A stretch of 64,000 nucleotides of DNA, taken from the NCBI GenBank assembly GCA_002292265.1, contig DBBQ01000006.1, positions 31,707 through 95,706 on the forward strand, written 5' to 3'. Below the pieces are notes generated by a model. The model made no database searches and was not told where the DNA came from. It saw only the letters and a list, made by a program, of their open reading frames with translations. Each line of letters begins with the position of its first letter. The first letter of the stretch is position 1. Shown here one piece after another: positions 37,753 through 46,960 of the stretch. A program made the position numbers and the translations under genes. The stretch comes from Flavobacteriaceae bacterium UBA980 (GTDB lineage Bacteria > Bacteroidota > Bacteroidia > Flavobacteriales > Flavobacteriaceae).

Positions 37753-38451
37753 TTACAGCAGTTCTTCATCGGCAGAGCTAAAGTAACCTTTTTCTGAAAC
37801 AATGATGTGGTCATAAATTCTCAAGTCCACATGGGCGGCAGCGGTCTTAAATTTTCGTGTGATTTGTTTGTCACTATTACTTGGCACCAAAGCTCCCGAA
37901 GGGTGGTTGTGTACCAAAATTAAACCCGTAGCCCCTACCTCAAAAGCGCGTTTAAAAGCCAAACGGATATCCACCACAGTTTGGGTAATCCCTCCCTTAC
38001 TCAGGCGATATTTTTCTATAATCTTGTTGGACTGATTCAGGTACAACACCCAAAATTCTTCATGAGGCAAGGTCACCAGTGTACCCACCATATACTTGTA
38101 AACACTTTTACTGGAGCTGATGACCACTTCTTTTTTTGTGGAAAGCTGTTGTGCTCTTTTGTTTAGTTCAAAAACGGCTTTGAGTTTGATGGCTTTGGCC
38201 TCCCCAATACCCTTAAATTTTGTCAACCCTTCTAAAGACAGTTGCTGTAACTTGATCAAGTCGTTGTCCACACTGGAAAGGATGCGTTGCATCAACCCTA
38301 CTGCACTTTCATTTTGAGTACCACTACCGATGAGTATCGCAAACAATTCTGACGTACTCAGTGCAGCACCTCCGTGGGCTTTTAGTTTTTCTCGCGGACG
38401 ATCCAAATCGTCTAATTCTTTAATGGTAAGGGGTTTTGTCTTAGGTTTCAT
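37753..38451 (-). CDS. radC: RadC-family JAB/MPN domain protein
   Basis: This 232-residue protein has an N-terminal helix-hairpin-helix-like part (about 1-95) and a JAB1/MPN metalloprotease-like domain with VHNHPSGALVPSNSD, the full HxHPx(G)...SxxD zinc signature. RadC proteins are linked to DNA repair by name only; the biochemical role is unsettled. It directly abuts the downstream deacetylase-like gene and lies 38 nt from mpl. Confidence 0.94.
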   Translation of the reverse strand: MKPKTKPLTIKELDDLDRPREKLKAHGGAALSTSELFAILIGSGTQNESAVGLMQRILSSVDNDLIKLQQLSLEGLTKFKGIGEAKAIKLKAVFELNKRAQQLSTKKEVVISSSKSVYKYMVGTLVTLPHEEFWVLYLNQSNKIIEKYRLSKGGITQTVVDIRLAFKRAFEVGATGLILVHNHPSGALVPSNSDKQITRKFKTAAAHVDLRIYDHIIVSEKGYFSSADEELL

Positions 38452-38489
38452 CGGAGCAGAGTTTAACTCCTACAAGATAAAATTTACTT

Positions 38490-39857
38490 TTAAAACGCTA
38501 AAACCCGTGTCTTTAGCATTTCCCAATCCAATCCTCCAAAACTCCCCGAGCTCATCATAACCAAAACCGTATTTGAATATTCTTTTTGGAGAACCTCGTC
38601 GGAAAGTGTTTTTACATCAGTAAATACCTCAAGTGAAGGTTGTGCAAACGCTTGTTGAATTGTTTCAGGCGCAATCGGCTCTCGATTTTTTATTTTTAAA
38701 GCGTCAGGATCATAAAAGACGAGGGCCTCATCGGCTTGGTCCAGGGTATGGGCATACTGTTCAATAAACTTTGGATCGAGGCTGCTGTAGGTATGCAGTT
38801 CCAAACAAAGAACGATGCGATGTTCCGAGAATTGTTTTTTTACGGCTATCGCTGTGGCTTTTACTTTGCTAGGAGCATGAGCAAAATCTTTAAAAAGAAG
38901 TGCTGTGTCCCCTTTTGCCAAACGCTCCAAGCGCTTTGACGAACCTGTAAAACTGGGAATCGCTTCGTAAAACGCTGAAGCATCGACTCCCATCAGTTGG
39001 GCAATCCACTGCGCTCCAGAAAGATTCAAGAGATTGTGAGTCCCAAAAACTGACAAGGGTAAACTTCCCTCGGGTGTTTCCAAGTAGGTAGTCCCTTGGT
39101 CTATAAAATGGACTGGAGTTTGGTAAGGTATTTTTTTAATGGGATGAGTATGCTCTTCAACCAATTTTTTAAGCACCTCATCTTCTTCGTTGTAAATAAG
39201 AACCCCTCCTGCTTGAATGGAAGTAATAAAAAAATCGAATTGTTGTACATAATTTTCAAAGGTGGGAAAAACATTGACATGGTCCCAGGCTATCCCACTG
39301 ATCAAAGCAATTTCAGGATGGTACCATAAAAATTTGGGACGCAAATCCATGGGAGAGGACAAATACTCATCTCCTTCCAACAAGATAAAATCGTTGTCTT
39401 CAGAAATGGAAAGGGTTTCTTTCCTGTTTGTCAAAGGAGCTCCTACCATAAAATCGGTTTCAACATCGTGATACTGAAGCACGTGCAAGATCATCGATGT
39501 GATGGTCGTTTTTCCGTGGCTTCCAGCTATCACGACCCTTGTTTTCTCCTCGGATCGGGCGGCCAGAAACTCGGGGTAGGATTGAATGAGGAGTCCTAGC
39601 TCTTGTGCTTTTAAAAGTTCTGGATTGTCTTTTTTGGCGTGCATGCCCAAGACAATAACGTCAATATCTGGAGTGATTTTTTCAGGGAACCATCCCAATT
39701 TTTTGGGAAGCAATCCAGCACCTTCCAAATTCTTTTTGGACGGGTCAAAAACAGCATCGTCACTCCCACTTACTTTGTGCCCTAAATGGTTCATGGCTAA
39801 TGCCAAACTGTGCATGGCGCTCCCTCCAATGGCGATAAAGTGAAGATGCATTTTCAT
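38490..39857 (-). CDS. mpl: Murein tripeptide ligase Mpl
   Basis: This Mur-ligase-family protein of 455 residues resembles MurC but carries the recycling-type features: GGSAMHSLA at the N-terminus instead of GVGMSALA, the ATP loop GSHGKTT, LLEGDEYLSSP, and DFAHAPSKV. Mpl joins UDP-MurNAc to recovered L-Ala-gamma-D-Glu-meso-DAP peptide, consistent with the meso-DAP MurE in this window. A separate bona fide MurC is at 13203-14540, so this is not a duplicate. Confidence 0.9.
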   Translation of the reverse strand: MKMHLHFIAIGGSAMHSLALAMNHLGHKVSGSDDAVFDPSKKNLEGAGLLPKKLGWFPEKITPDIDVIVLGMHAKKDNPELLKAQELGLLIQSYPEFLAARSEEKTRVVIAGSHGKTTITSMILHVLQYHDVETDFMVGAPLTNRKETLSISEDNDFILLEGDEYLSSPMDLRPKFLWYHPEIALISGIAWDHVNVFPTFENYVQQFDFFITSIQAGGVLIYNEEDEVLKKLVEEHTHPIKKIPYQTPVHFIDQGTTYLETPEGSLPLSVFGTHNLLNLSGAQWIAQLMGVDASAFYEAIPSFTGSSKRLERLAKGDTALLFKDFAHAPSKVKATAIAVKKQFSEHRIVLCLELHTYSSLDPKFIEQYAHTLDQADEALVFYDPDALKIKNREPIAPETIQQAFAQPSLEVFTDVKTLSDEVLQKEYSNTVLVMMSSGSFGGLDWEMLKTRVLAF

Positions 39858-39927
39858 CTGGTATTCGGTATTTTCTTAAATATAGTCATGTTTCGACTTC
39901 GCTAAGCATAGTAGTGGAACACATAAA

Positions 39928-40833
39928 TCACCGTACTGTTTTGATTAAATTTTGAAGCTCTGGATAGGTTTTACTAGAAGCAAGACTCTTTTTTAGATAG
40001 CGCTCCATTTCTTTTTCGTTTTCGTTGCGCTTTGCCAAACGTGCTCTTTGATAATACACCCAAGCCAAGGGTACTGTATCCCGCAAGCGATGGGTTTCTT
40101 CAAAATAAGATAAGGCACACTGCCACCAAACGGGACTTAAGTTGTAATCTGCAGCGATTCTACCCAAATCATAAGCCAAATCCCTTCGATTACTTTTTAG
40201 GTAATCAAAAAAAAGTTCGGAACAACGCGGATAAGTTTGCTCTAAAAATTCAAATACCCTTTGATAAATTTCATTGGCACGTGCCCTATTTTTTGTTTTC
40301 TCATAAAAAGAGCCCTCTGCCAGTAAGCCTTCCAGCGTATCGATAAATTTAATTTTTTCAATGATTTTAAGAGCTCCCTCTAAATCTCCTCCCAAGAGCG
40401 AAGGCAACCCAACCAAGACATCCACTTGAGCACGGAGATAGAACACATTAGACGGGTTCAATCGTGCCGCTTCTTCAAAAGCAGGTTTCATGATGTTGAT
40501 GTGTTTTAAGGAAGAAAAAATAGATACCTCTAGCGCACGAAAACCCGCAGCACCCCCTAAAAGAAAATGGCGCTTTGCAGTAGGTTGAAGTTTCACTGCC
40601 ATTTGACCATAATTCATTGAAGTTTCCCAGTCTTTGTATTCAAATGCAAGATTGGCTAAAGAATCTAACACCTGAATCGTTTTAGTGGACTTGTATCGTT
40701 CTTCCAAAATTTTGATTTGGCTTTGATAAGTGGCATCGGTTTGATAAGGATACTTCGCGATGGGAGTGGTGTCCTGCCCTTGGACAAATCCAACCCAAAA
40801 AAGAAAAAATAAAAAAAATAGTTTTTTAATCAT
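39928..40833 (-). CDS. Secreted tetratricopeptide-like protein
   Basis: This 301-residue protein begins with a signal peptide (about 1-19, ending FVQGQ). The rest is helical with repeat-like segments of about 34 residues (for example near 58-90 and 115-145, with Ala/Leu/Tyr at TPR positions), suggesting several TPR units in the periplasm or on a membrane surface. Function unknown. It starts 1 nt from the obg stop and appears to be the last gene of the adk-obg unit. Confidence 0.75.
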   Translation of the reverse strand: MIKKLFFLFFLFWVGFVQGQDTTPIAKYPYQTDATYQSQIKILEERYKSTKTIQVLDSLANLAFEYKDWETSMNYGQMAVKLQPTAKRHFLLGGAAGFRALEVSIFSSLKHINIMKPAFEEAARLNPSNVFYLRAQVDVLVGLPSLLGGDLEGALKIIEKIKFIDTLEGLLAEGSFYEKTKNRARANEIYQRVFEFLEQTYPRCSELFFDYLKSNRRDLAYDLGRIAADYNLSPVWWQCALSYFEETHRLRDTVPLAWVYYQRARLAKRNENEKEMERYLKKSLASSKTYPELQNLIKTVR

Positions 40834-40834
40834 C

Positions 40835-41836
40835 TTACTTCGTTATGAGTTTCCAAAGGACGTCTTTAAGTTCGATCAACTGATATTGAGTCACACTGGA
40901 AATTATCAAGTGTGGGATTTCTTTAAAGAGGGAGTTCATTTCTTCGGTATATTCTTTTTTTAGCTCCTCATCCAGGAGATCTGCCTTGGATAAGACCACC
41001 ATATATTCTTTGTCCAACAATTCGTGATTGTATTTTTTAAGTTCGTTGTAGAGCACCTCAAAAGCTTCTTTTACGTCCTTGACATCTGCGGGGATGACAA
41101 ACAATAAAATAGAGTTTCGTTCAATGTGTCGGAGAAAATAATGTCCCAAGCCTTTTCCCTCTGCTGCCCCTTCGATGATCCCCGGAATATCTGCCATGAC
41201 AAAGGAACGGTAATCGCGATATTCCACAATTCCTAAGTTGGGTTTTAAGGTGGTAAATTCGTAATCTGCAATTTTAGGTTTGGCGGAAGTCAAGGCGGCC
41301 AAGAGTGTCGATTTACCCGCATTGGGAAAGCCCACCAAACCTACATCTGCCAATACCTTCAACTCCAGCGTGATTTGAAGCGTTGTTCCTTCTCTACCGG
41401 GTTGTGCATAACGCGGAGTTTGACGCGTAGCGGATTTAAAATGCCAATTTCCACGTCCTCCTAAACCTCCTTCTAAAAGAATTTCTTCTTGGTGCTCCTC
41501 GGTAATTTCAAATAAAAGGGTATTGGTTTCTGAATCTCGAACTACAGTACCCAAAGGTACCTCTACGATACAATCTTCTCCTTGTGCCCCACTGCTTCGA
41601 TTTTTACTTCCATCGCCACCATGTCCTGCGCTAAAGTGCTTTTTAAATTTAAAGGTGTAGAGTGTCCAGAGGTGTTTGTTCGCTTTGATAATCACGTGTC
41701 CTCCCCGACCGCCATCACCGCCGTCGGGTCCCCCTTTGGTGATAAACTTTTCACGATGGAGATGGATGGAGCCTTTTCCACCATTGCCAGAGCTGGCAAA
41801 AAGCTTTACATAATCAACAAAATTCCCTTCGGTCAT
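40835..41836 (-). CDS. obg: GTPase Obg/CgtA
   Basis: This 333-residue ribosome-associated GTPase has the N-terminal glycine-rich Obg fold (about 1-158, with [10 protein letters not shown]) and a G domain with [20 protein letters not shown] and a LSKAD G4. It lacks the extended C-terminal OCT domain. Obg couples late 50S assembly and growth control. It follows adk by 6 nt. Confidence 0.96.
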   Translation of the reverse strand: MTEGNFVDYVKLFASSGNGGKGSIHLHREKFITKGGPDGGDGGRGGHVIIKANKHLWTLYTFKFKKHFSAGHGGDGSKNRSSGAQGEDCIVEVPLGTVVRDSETNTLLFEITEEHQEEILLEGGLGGRGNWHFKSATRQTPRYAQPGREGTTLQITLELKVLADVGLVGFPNAGKSTLLAALTSAKPKIADYEFTTLKPNLGIVEYRDYRSFVMADIPGIIEGAAEGKGLGHYFLRHIERNSILLFVIPADVKDVKEAFEVLYNELKKYNHELLDKEYMVVLSKADLLDEELKKEYTEEMNSLFKEIPHLIISSVTQYQLIELKDVLWKLITK

Positions 41837-41842
41837 CTGATT

Positions 41843-42415
41843 TTACAATCGATCAATAAGTTGCGTCAAACGTTCTGTAATTTCCTCAATACTGCCAATT
41901 CCATTGATACTGTGAAACTTGTTCTGACCTTCGTAGTATTTTTTTAGTGGAGCTGTTTTTTGGTTGTACTCCTCAAATCGATTCCGGATTTTGGATTCGT
42001 CTTGATCATCAGTTCTTCCGCTGGATTTACCCCGTTCCAAAAGACGTGCTACTAGGATATCGTCATCGGCTTCCAGCGCCACTGTGGCTGTGATATTCAT
42101 TTCTTTTATTGCAAGAAAAACATCTAAAGCGGCTGCTTGAGATTCAGTTCTAGGAAATCCGTCAAAAATAAAACCATGCGCTTGTGGATTGCGATCTACT
42201 TCTGCTTCCAACATATCGATGGTCACTTGATCAGGAACCAAATCCCCTCGATCCATAAAAGATTTTGCCAAAGTTCCCAGTTCTGTTTCGTTTTTAATGT
42301 TGTAGCGAAATAAATCTCCTGTAGAGATGTGAACTAAGTTGTATTTTGTTTTCAGGAAAGCGGCTTGCGTTCCCTTTCCTGCTCCTGGTTTTCCAAATAA
42401 AACAAAATTGGTCAT
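41843..42415 (-). CDS. adk: Adenylate kinase
   Basis: This 190-residue enzyme interconverts ATP+AMP and 2 ADP. The P-loop GKPGAGKGTQA begins at residue 8, the AMP-binding region has FDGFPRTESQA, and the LID region is short (GRTDDQDES) without zinc cysteines, so it is the short form. It leads the adk-obg-TPR unit and is divergent from purK. Confidence 0.96.
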   Translation of the reverse strand: MTNFVLFGKPGAGKGTQAAFLKTKYNLVHISTGDLFRYNIKNETELGTLAKSFMDRGDLVPDQVTIDMLEAEVDRNPQAHGFIFDGFPRTESQAAALDVFLAIKEMNITATVALEADDDILVARLLERGKSSGRTDDQDESKIRNRFEEYNQKTAPLKKYYEGQNKFHSINGIGSIEEITERLTQLIDRL

Positions 42416-42431
42416 GATATCAATTTTTGGC

Positions 42432-42439
42432 CAAAGATA
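42432..42439 (-). promoter_or_regulatory. -7 element for adk
   Basis: The minus strand reads TATCTTTG, a perfect TAnnTTTG, 17 nt before the adk ATG. A TTG occurs further upstream on the minus strand (42467-42469) but the 27-nt spacing is long. The leader would be about 10 nt. Confidence 0.4.
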
Positions 42440-42481
42440 CCCATTTTAGGCGGCTTTTTTCCTATCCAAAAAACTTATCCG

Positions 42482-42489
42482 TATTTTTG
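42482..42489 (+). promoter_or_regulatory. -7 element for purK-purE
   Basis: TATTTTTG, a perfect TAnnTTTG, ends 14 nt before the purK ATG at 42503. No -33 TTG is visible. The leader would be under 10 nt. Confidence 0.35.
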
Positions 42490-42502
42490 CCAAAAGAACA
42501 AG

Positions 42503-43657
42503 ATGGGATTTTTCTCTAGCAAACAGACAATCGGAATACTTGGAGGAGGACAGTTGGGTAAAATGCTTCTCAACACCACCTATCAGTGGGATCTGCAAAC
42601 CAAAGTCATGGACCCCAGTGCTGAGGCTCCGGCGCGTATTGCTTGTAACCATTTTGTTCAGGGTGATCTTATGGATTACCAAACTGTAGTCGATTTTGGC
42701 AAAGAGGTGGATGTACTGACTATCGAAATCGAAAATATCAATGCCGATGCACTCGCTACCTTGGAACAACAAGGGGTAAAAGTATATCCCCAAGCAGCGG
42801 TCTTAAAAGTGATTCAAAACAAATGCCACCAAAAGCAGTTTTACCAAAAAAATAAAATCCCAACGGCGTCCTTTCAACTTTTTAATTCCAAAGAAGAATT
42901 AAAAGATGCGGTGGGGCGTGGATTGATTTCATTTCCCTTTGTTTGGAAATCTGAGTCCATGGGCTATGACGGATATGGTGTGCAAATTGTCCGTTCCAAC
43001 CAAAACTTGGAGCAGATCAAAGAAGGAGCTTGTATGGCAGAGGAATTGGTTGCTATTGAAAAGGAACTAGGGATTATTGTCTGTCGAAGTCCCAAAGGAG
43101 AAACCCGGTGTTATCCCTGTGTGGAAATGGAATTTCATCCCGAAGCCAACCAAGTTGAATATGTGTTGAGTCCCGCTCGAATTTCAAAAGATGTAGCAAA
43201 AAAAGCTGAAGAAATAGCTCTCGCAGTTTCCAAAGCGTTTCAACATGTAGGCCTTTTAGCTGTGGAGTTATTTTTAACTAAAGATGGGGAAATATGGGTC
43301 AACGAAGTGGCCCCCAGACCCCACAACAGTGGACATTATAGCATAGAAGCTTCCTATACCTCTCAATTTGAACAACACATCAGAGCCCTCTTAGACCTCC
43401 CCCTTGGGAATACAGCCAATAAAGTGTCTGGGGTCACGGTGAATTTGGTAGGAAAAGAGGGCCATAACGGACCCGTTCATTATAAAAATATCGAACATAT
43501 TTTAGCAATTGAAGGCGTAAACCCTCATATTTACGGAAAAAAAGAAACCCGTCCTTTTCGAAAAATGGGACACATTACCATAGTAAACAAAGAGCTTAGC
43601 GTGGCACGAAAAATCGCTGAAGACGTTAAAGAAACAATTGAAGTAATTACAAAATAA
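42503..43657 (+). CDS. purK: N5-carboxyaminoimidazole ribonucleotide synthase PurK
   Basis: This 384-residue ATP-grasp enzyme carboxylates AIR with bicarbonate and ATP in purine synthesis. The N-terminal GILGGGQLGKML motif, the ATP-grasp body with ESMGYDGYGV, and a catalytic segment WVNEVAPRPHNSGHY are present. purE begins 1 nt after its stop, so the two act in sequence from one transcript. Confidence 0.96.
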   Translation: MGFFSSKQTIGILGGGQLGKMLLNTTYQWDLQTKVMDPSAEAPARIACNHFVQGDLMDYQTVVDFGKEVDVLTIEIENINADALATLEQQGVKVYPQAAVLKVIQNKCHQKQFYQKNKIPTASFQLFNSKEELKDAVGRGLISFPFVWKSESMGYDGYGVQIVRSNQNLEQIKEGACMAEELVAIEKELGIIVCRSPKGETRCYPCVEMEFHPEANQVEYVLSPARISKDVAKKAEEIALAVSKAFQHVGLLAVELFLTKDGEIWVNEVAPRPHNSGHYSIEASYTSQFEQHIRALLDLPLGNTANKVSGVTVNLVGKEGHNGPVHYKNIEHILAIEGVNPHIYGKKETRPFRKMGHITIVNKELSVARKIAEDVKETIEVITK

Positions 43658-43658
43658 T

Positions 43659-44144
43659 ATGGCACAAGTAGGAATAATCATGGGCAGTCAATCGGACCTA
43701 CCGGTTATGAAAGAAGCAATCGAAATTCTAGAAGCACTTGGAATCGAAGCGGAAGTAGACATCGTTTCTGCACACCGAACCCCAGAAAAAATGATGGCGT
43801 ACGGCAGTGAAGCCCACACCCGAGGGATCAAAGTAATTATTGCAGGAGCTGGGGGAGCTGCGCACCTTCCGGGAATGATCGCTTCACTGAGTCCCCTGCC
43901 AGTAATCGGTGTTCCTGTAAAGTCTAGTAATTCAATTGATGGTTGGGATTCCATCCTTTCTATCTTACAAATGCCAGGTGGCGTACCTGTGGCAACTGTA
44001 GCCTTGAACGGAGCCAAAAATGCGGGAATTCTAGCAGCACAAATCCTAGGCAGTAGTGATGAGGCGGTTCAAAAAAGAATCATAGACTACAAGAGTAGTC
44101 TTAAAGAAAAAGTCATCCAAAGTAGTAAGCAGATTAAAAAATAA
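43659..44144 (+). CDS. purE: N5-CAIR mutase PurE
   Basis: This 161-residue enzyme moves the carboxyl group of N5-CAIR to give CAIR. The N-terminal IMGSQSDLPVM, SAHRTPEKM, GAGGAAHLPGM and the MPGGVPVATVA motifs are all present, defining the class I (PurK-dependent) enzyme. It normally forms an octamer. It is coupled to purK. Confidence 0.97.
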   Translation: MAQVGIIMGSQSDLPVMKEAIEILEALGIEAEVDIVSAHRTPEKMMAYGSEAHTRGIKVIIAGAGGAAHLPGMIASLSPLPVIGVPVKSSNSIDGWDSILSILQMPGGVPVATVALNGAKNAGILAAQILGSSDEAVQKRIIDYKSSLKEKVIQSSKQIKK

Positions 44145-44148
44145 ACCC

Positions 44149-46164
44149 TTGAGCAATCCTCTTTTAACCCGTTTTGAAACTGAATTTGAAGCGGCTCCAT
44201 TCTCCAAGATCAAAACAACCCATTTCATTCCTGCGATTCAACAAAGCATCGCCGTTGCTATATACGAAATTGATGTGATTTGTAAACAAAAGGAAATACC
44301 GAGCTTTGAAAATACCTTAGAGACGCTGGAAACGTGCGGAACTTTAGTTGGAAGAAATACGTCGTTGCTCTTCAATCTCAACAGCGCAGAGACCAGCGAT
44401 GCTTTGCAAGCGGTAGCACAAGAAGCTGCCCCCATACTTACAAAATTTCAAAATGACATTCGTTTAAACCAGGTCTTATTCGATCGTATTCGCTACGTTT
44501 TTGAAAACGAAGACCGAACCACACTGAGCACTGAACAGCTCACTCTTTTAGAAAAAGAATACAAAGGTTTTGTCCGCAATGGAGCCTTACTGAATGATTC
44601 CTCTAAAGAAAAACTTCGGGCTTTGGACACCCAATTGGCAAAATTAAGTTTAACCTTTGGAGAGCATGTACTGGCAGATACTCAAGATTTTTTTCTCCAT
44701 ATTGAAAACGAAGCCCAACTAAACGGCCTCCCCCCTTCTGCGATTGAAATGGCGAAAGCAGTAGCAGAGCAAAAACAAAAAAAAGGGTGGATTTTTACTT
44801 TAGATTATCCCAGCTATGTTCCCTTTATGACCTATGCTGAAGATCGGGAACTTCGAAAAAAAATGAGTCTCGCTTTTGGTAAAAGAGGCTTTCAAGACAA
44901 TCCAAACAACAATGTCAATACGATCCTTGAAATTGTCAAACTTCGTCAAGAGCGCGCAAAACTTTTAGGCTATGAGTCTCATGCGGCTTTTGTGCTAGAA
45001 GAACGTATGGCAAAATCAGAAAAAGAAGTCCGACAGTTTTTAGACGATTTGAGCAAAAAAGCAAAGCCTGCCGCAAAAAAAGAATGGGAAGCCATGAAAG
45101 CCTTTGCTAGAGAAAATCTAAATCTCTCTGATTTGGAAAAATGGGATACTGCCTATGCTGCTGAAAAATTAAAACAACGTGAACTGGAGCTGGACGAACA
45201 AAAACTCAAACCTTATTTTCCATTGGATCAGGTGTTGAAGGGGTTGTTTGAGGTGGTCAACAAACTCTACGATTTGGAGTTTAAAGAAAATACCTCCCTA
45301 GAAGGGTATCACAGTGAAGTACGGGTTTTTGAAGTAAAGCGAAGAGGAGCTTTTTACTCACTACTTTACACGGATTTTTTCCCACGTCCAGGGAAGAGAA
45401 ATGGTGCCTGGATGACCAGTTACAAATCTCAAAAAAAAGACCAACGACCACACATCTCCATTGTTTGTAATTTTTCTAAACCTACAAAAACTCAACCTTC
45501 TCTATTGACATTCCAAGAAGTCACTACGTTGTTTCACGAGTTTGGTCATGCTTTACATGGGATGTTAGCCAATACAACTTATAGTACGTTGAGTGGAACA
45601 AATGTATTTTGGGATTTTGTAGAGCTCCCCAGTCAAATCATGGAAAACTGGTGTTATCAGCCGGAAGCACTTGCGCTTTTCGCAAAACACAATGAAACGG
45701 GAGAGATCATCCCACAAGATTTGATAGAAAAAATCAAAAAAGCAGCTCATTTTCAGCAGGGCTTACAAACCCTTAGGCAACTGAGTTTTGGCTATCTGGA
45801 TTTGTCTTTTCACAATTCTAAAGCCCTTGAAATCGAAGATGTAAAAGCGCATGAAAAGGAACAACTGGCACCGCTACAATTTACCCAAGACACCGATGAA
45901 AACTGTATGAGTACAGCTTTTTCACATATCTTTCAAGGAGGGTATGCTGCGGGTTACTATAGCTATAAATGGGCAGAAGTTCTGGATGCAGACGCATTTG
46001 AAGTTTTCCTGGAAAATGGGATTTTTAATAAAGAAACTGCGACCCAATTTTTGGATCATATCCTTTCCCAAGGAGGGATCGCACACCCCATGAAATTGTA
46101 TAAACGTTTTCGTGGAAAAACCCCTGATCCTTCGGCATTACTGAGAAGAGCAGGTTTGGCATAA
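44149..46164 (+). CDS. M3-family oligopeptidase
   Basis: This 671-residue zinc peptidase of the oligopeptidase A / dipeptidyl carboxypeptidase group has the HExxH motif HEFGH near residue 463, with the third ligand Glu in the following ENWC segment. It has no signal peptide and is probably cytoplasmic, degrading short peptides. The start is TTG at 44149, 4 nt after the purE stop; the next in-frame Met lies nearly 200 codons on, so TTG is the only sensible start. It is in the same direction as purKE and may be read through from them. Confidence 0.92.
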   Translation: MSNPLLTRFETEFEAAPFSKIKTTHFIPAIQQSIAVAIYEIDVICKQKEIPSFENTLETLETCGTLVGRNTSLLFNLNSAETSDALQAVAQEAAPILTKFQNDIRLNQVLFDRIRYVFENEDRTTLSTEQLTLLEKEYKGFVRNGALLNDSSKEKLRALDTQLAKLSLTFGEHVLADTQDFFLHIENEAQLNGLPPSAIEMAKAVAEQKQKKGWIFTLDYPSYVPFMTYAEDRELRKKMSLAFGKRGFQDNPNNNVNTILEIVKLRQERAKLLGYESHAAFVLEERMAKSEKEVRQFLDDLSKKAKPAAKKEWEAMKAFARENLNLSDLEKWDTAYAAEKLKQRELELDEQKLKPYFPLDQVLKGLFEVVNKLYDLEFKENTSLEGYHSEVRVFEVKRRGAFYSLLYTDFFPRPGKRNGAWMTSYKSQKKDQRPHISIVCNFSKPTKTQPSLLTFQEVTTLFHEFGHALHGMLANTTYSTLSGTNVFWDFVELPSQIMENWCYQPEALALFAKHNETGEIIPQDLIEKIKKAAHFQQGLQTLRQLSFGYLDLSFHNSKALEIEDVKAHEKEQLAPLQFTQDTDENCMSTAFSHIFQGGYAAGYYSYKWAEVLDADAFEVFLENGIFNKETATQFLDHILSQGGIAHPMKLYKRFRGKTPDPSALLRRAGLA

Positions 46165-46185
46165 AGCTCCTTTTTTATTAAATTA

Positions 46186-46212
46186 GGGCATAATGTTTTT
46201 CTTTTTATGCCC
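46186..46212 (+). other. Hairpin at the start of the decayed S74 gene
   Basis: An 8-bp inverted repeat, GGGCATAA (46186-46193) and TTATGCCC (46205-46212), encloses a T-rich 11-nt loop. It overlaps the pseudogene ATG at 46207. No T-run follows the stem, so it is not a good terminator for the M3 gene. Confidence 0.35.
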
Positions 46213-46583
46213 CAAAACTTGAAACTAATAGGATTCTTATCTGTACTGTTGTCCTGCACCTCCGCTGATGCACAAGTAAGTTTTTTTGGTGATCTGTACA
46301 TCGGAGGGGGTAAAGAAGTACACGTGGCCTTTGATGAAACTTTTTTTAGTGGGGTGCAGTAATAAAAGAATTGATCCCCTATCAGTACAAATACAAAGAA
46401 AAGGCTGGAAAAGTTCAATTTGGATTTATCGCTGAAGAGATCGAAACTATTATACCCTATTAAGTTTATGAGAGTCAAGGAGTAAAAAGTCTTAACTATC
46501 AGGGCTTGATTCCCGTTTTGGTCAACGCATTGGTGGAACAACAAAAAGAAATTGAAAAACTAAAAAAAGAGGTTTACAAGTAA
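46207..46583 (+). pseudogene. Decayed surface protein with S74 chaperone-like C-terminus
   Basis: Two remnants are joined here. From ATG 46207 a frame encodes a signal peptide (about 1-23, ending ADAQ) and 28 more residues with FFGDLYIGGGKEVHVAF, typical of the first repeat of flavobacterial surface proteins, then stops at TAA 46360-46362. A different frame from about 46365 encodes IPYQYKYK, FGFIAEEIE, then an in-frame TAA (46460-46462), then SLNYQGLIPVLVNALVEQQKEIEKL and a stop at 46581-46583. That pattern matches the C-terminal intramolecular chaperone domain (peptidase S74) of tail-fibre-like proteins. The middle of the gene is deleted. It reads as a dead gene. Confidence 0.8.
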
Positions 46584-46586
46584 GGT

Positions 46587-46931
46587 TTACCACCCTCGAT
46601 AGCCTCCCTTAAGGTCATAAATCCTTTGAAACCCAAGGGATTCTAAAACCTTTGAAGCGCCGGCACTCCGCCCTCCTGCCGCACAAAATACCAATACCGG
46701 CTTGTCCTTATCTAGCTTAGAAACTTGTGCCTTGAAGTCTGGCGCATTAAAATCAATGTTTTGTGCATCTCCAATCGTTCCACCATGAAATTCCCCTGAA
46801 GTTCGAACATCGATCAGCTGAACCTCTTGCTTCATCAATAGTTCAAATGTCTCTTTTTCTACTAGTTGCAACTGAGGTTGTTGCTGTGTACAAGACACCA
46901 AGAAAAGACAGACTACAAAAAACTGTTTCAT
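46587..46931 (-). CDS. Rhodanese-like lipoprotein
   Basis: This 114-residue protein is a single rhodanese domain behind a lipoprotein signal (lipobox LVSC, Cys14), so it is probably anchored in a membrane facing the periplasm. LIDVRTSGEFHGG and the active-site loop CAAGGRS with Cys83 are intact, fitting sulfur transfer or persulfide handling. The C-terminus ends in GGYRGW. Physiological role unknown. It converges with the pseudogene, 3 nt apart. Confidence 0.9.
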   Translation of the reverse strand: MKQFFVVCLFLVSCTQQQPQLQLVEKETFELLMKQEVQLIDVRTSGEFHGGTIGDAQNIDFNAPDFKAQVSKLDKDKPVLVFCAAGGRSAGASKVLESLGFQRIYDLKGGYRGW

Positions 46932-46960
46932 TACTTTGAATTTAAATAGAACGCATAAAG

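Noticed and set aside
38490-39857. Second MurC
   Set aside because: The N-terminal and C-terminal motifs fit the recycling ligase Mpl, and a complete MurC is in the division cluster.
46056-46544. Minus-strand frame of 162 codons over the end of the M3 gene and the S74 remnant
   Set aside because: It is antisense to recognisable protein sequence in both parts and shows no family features.
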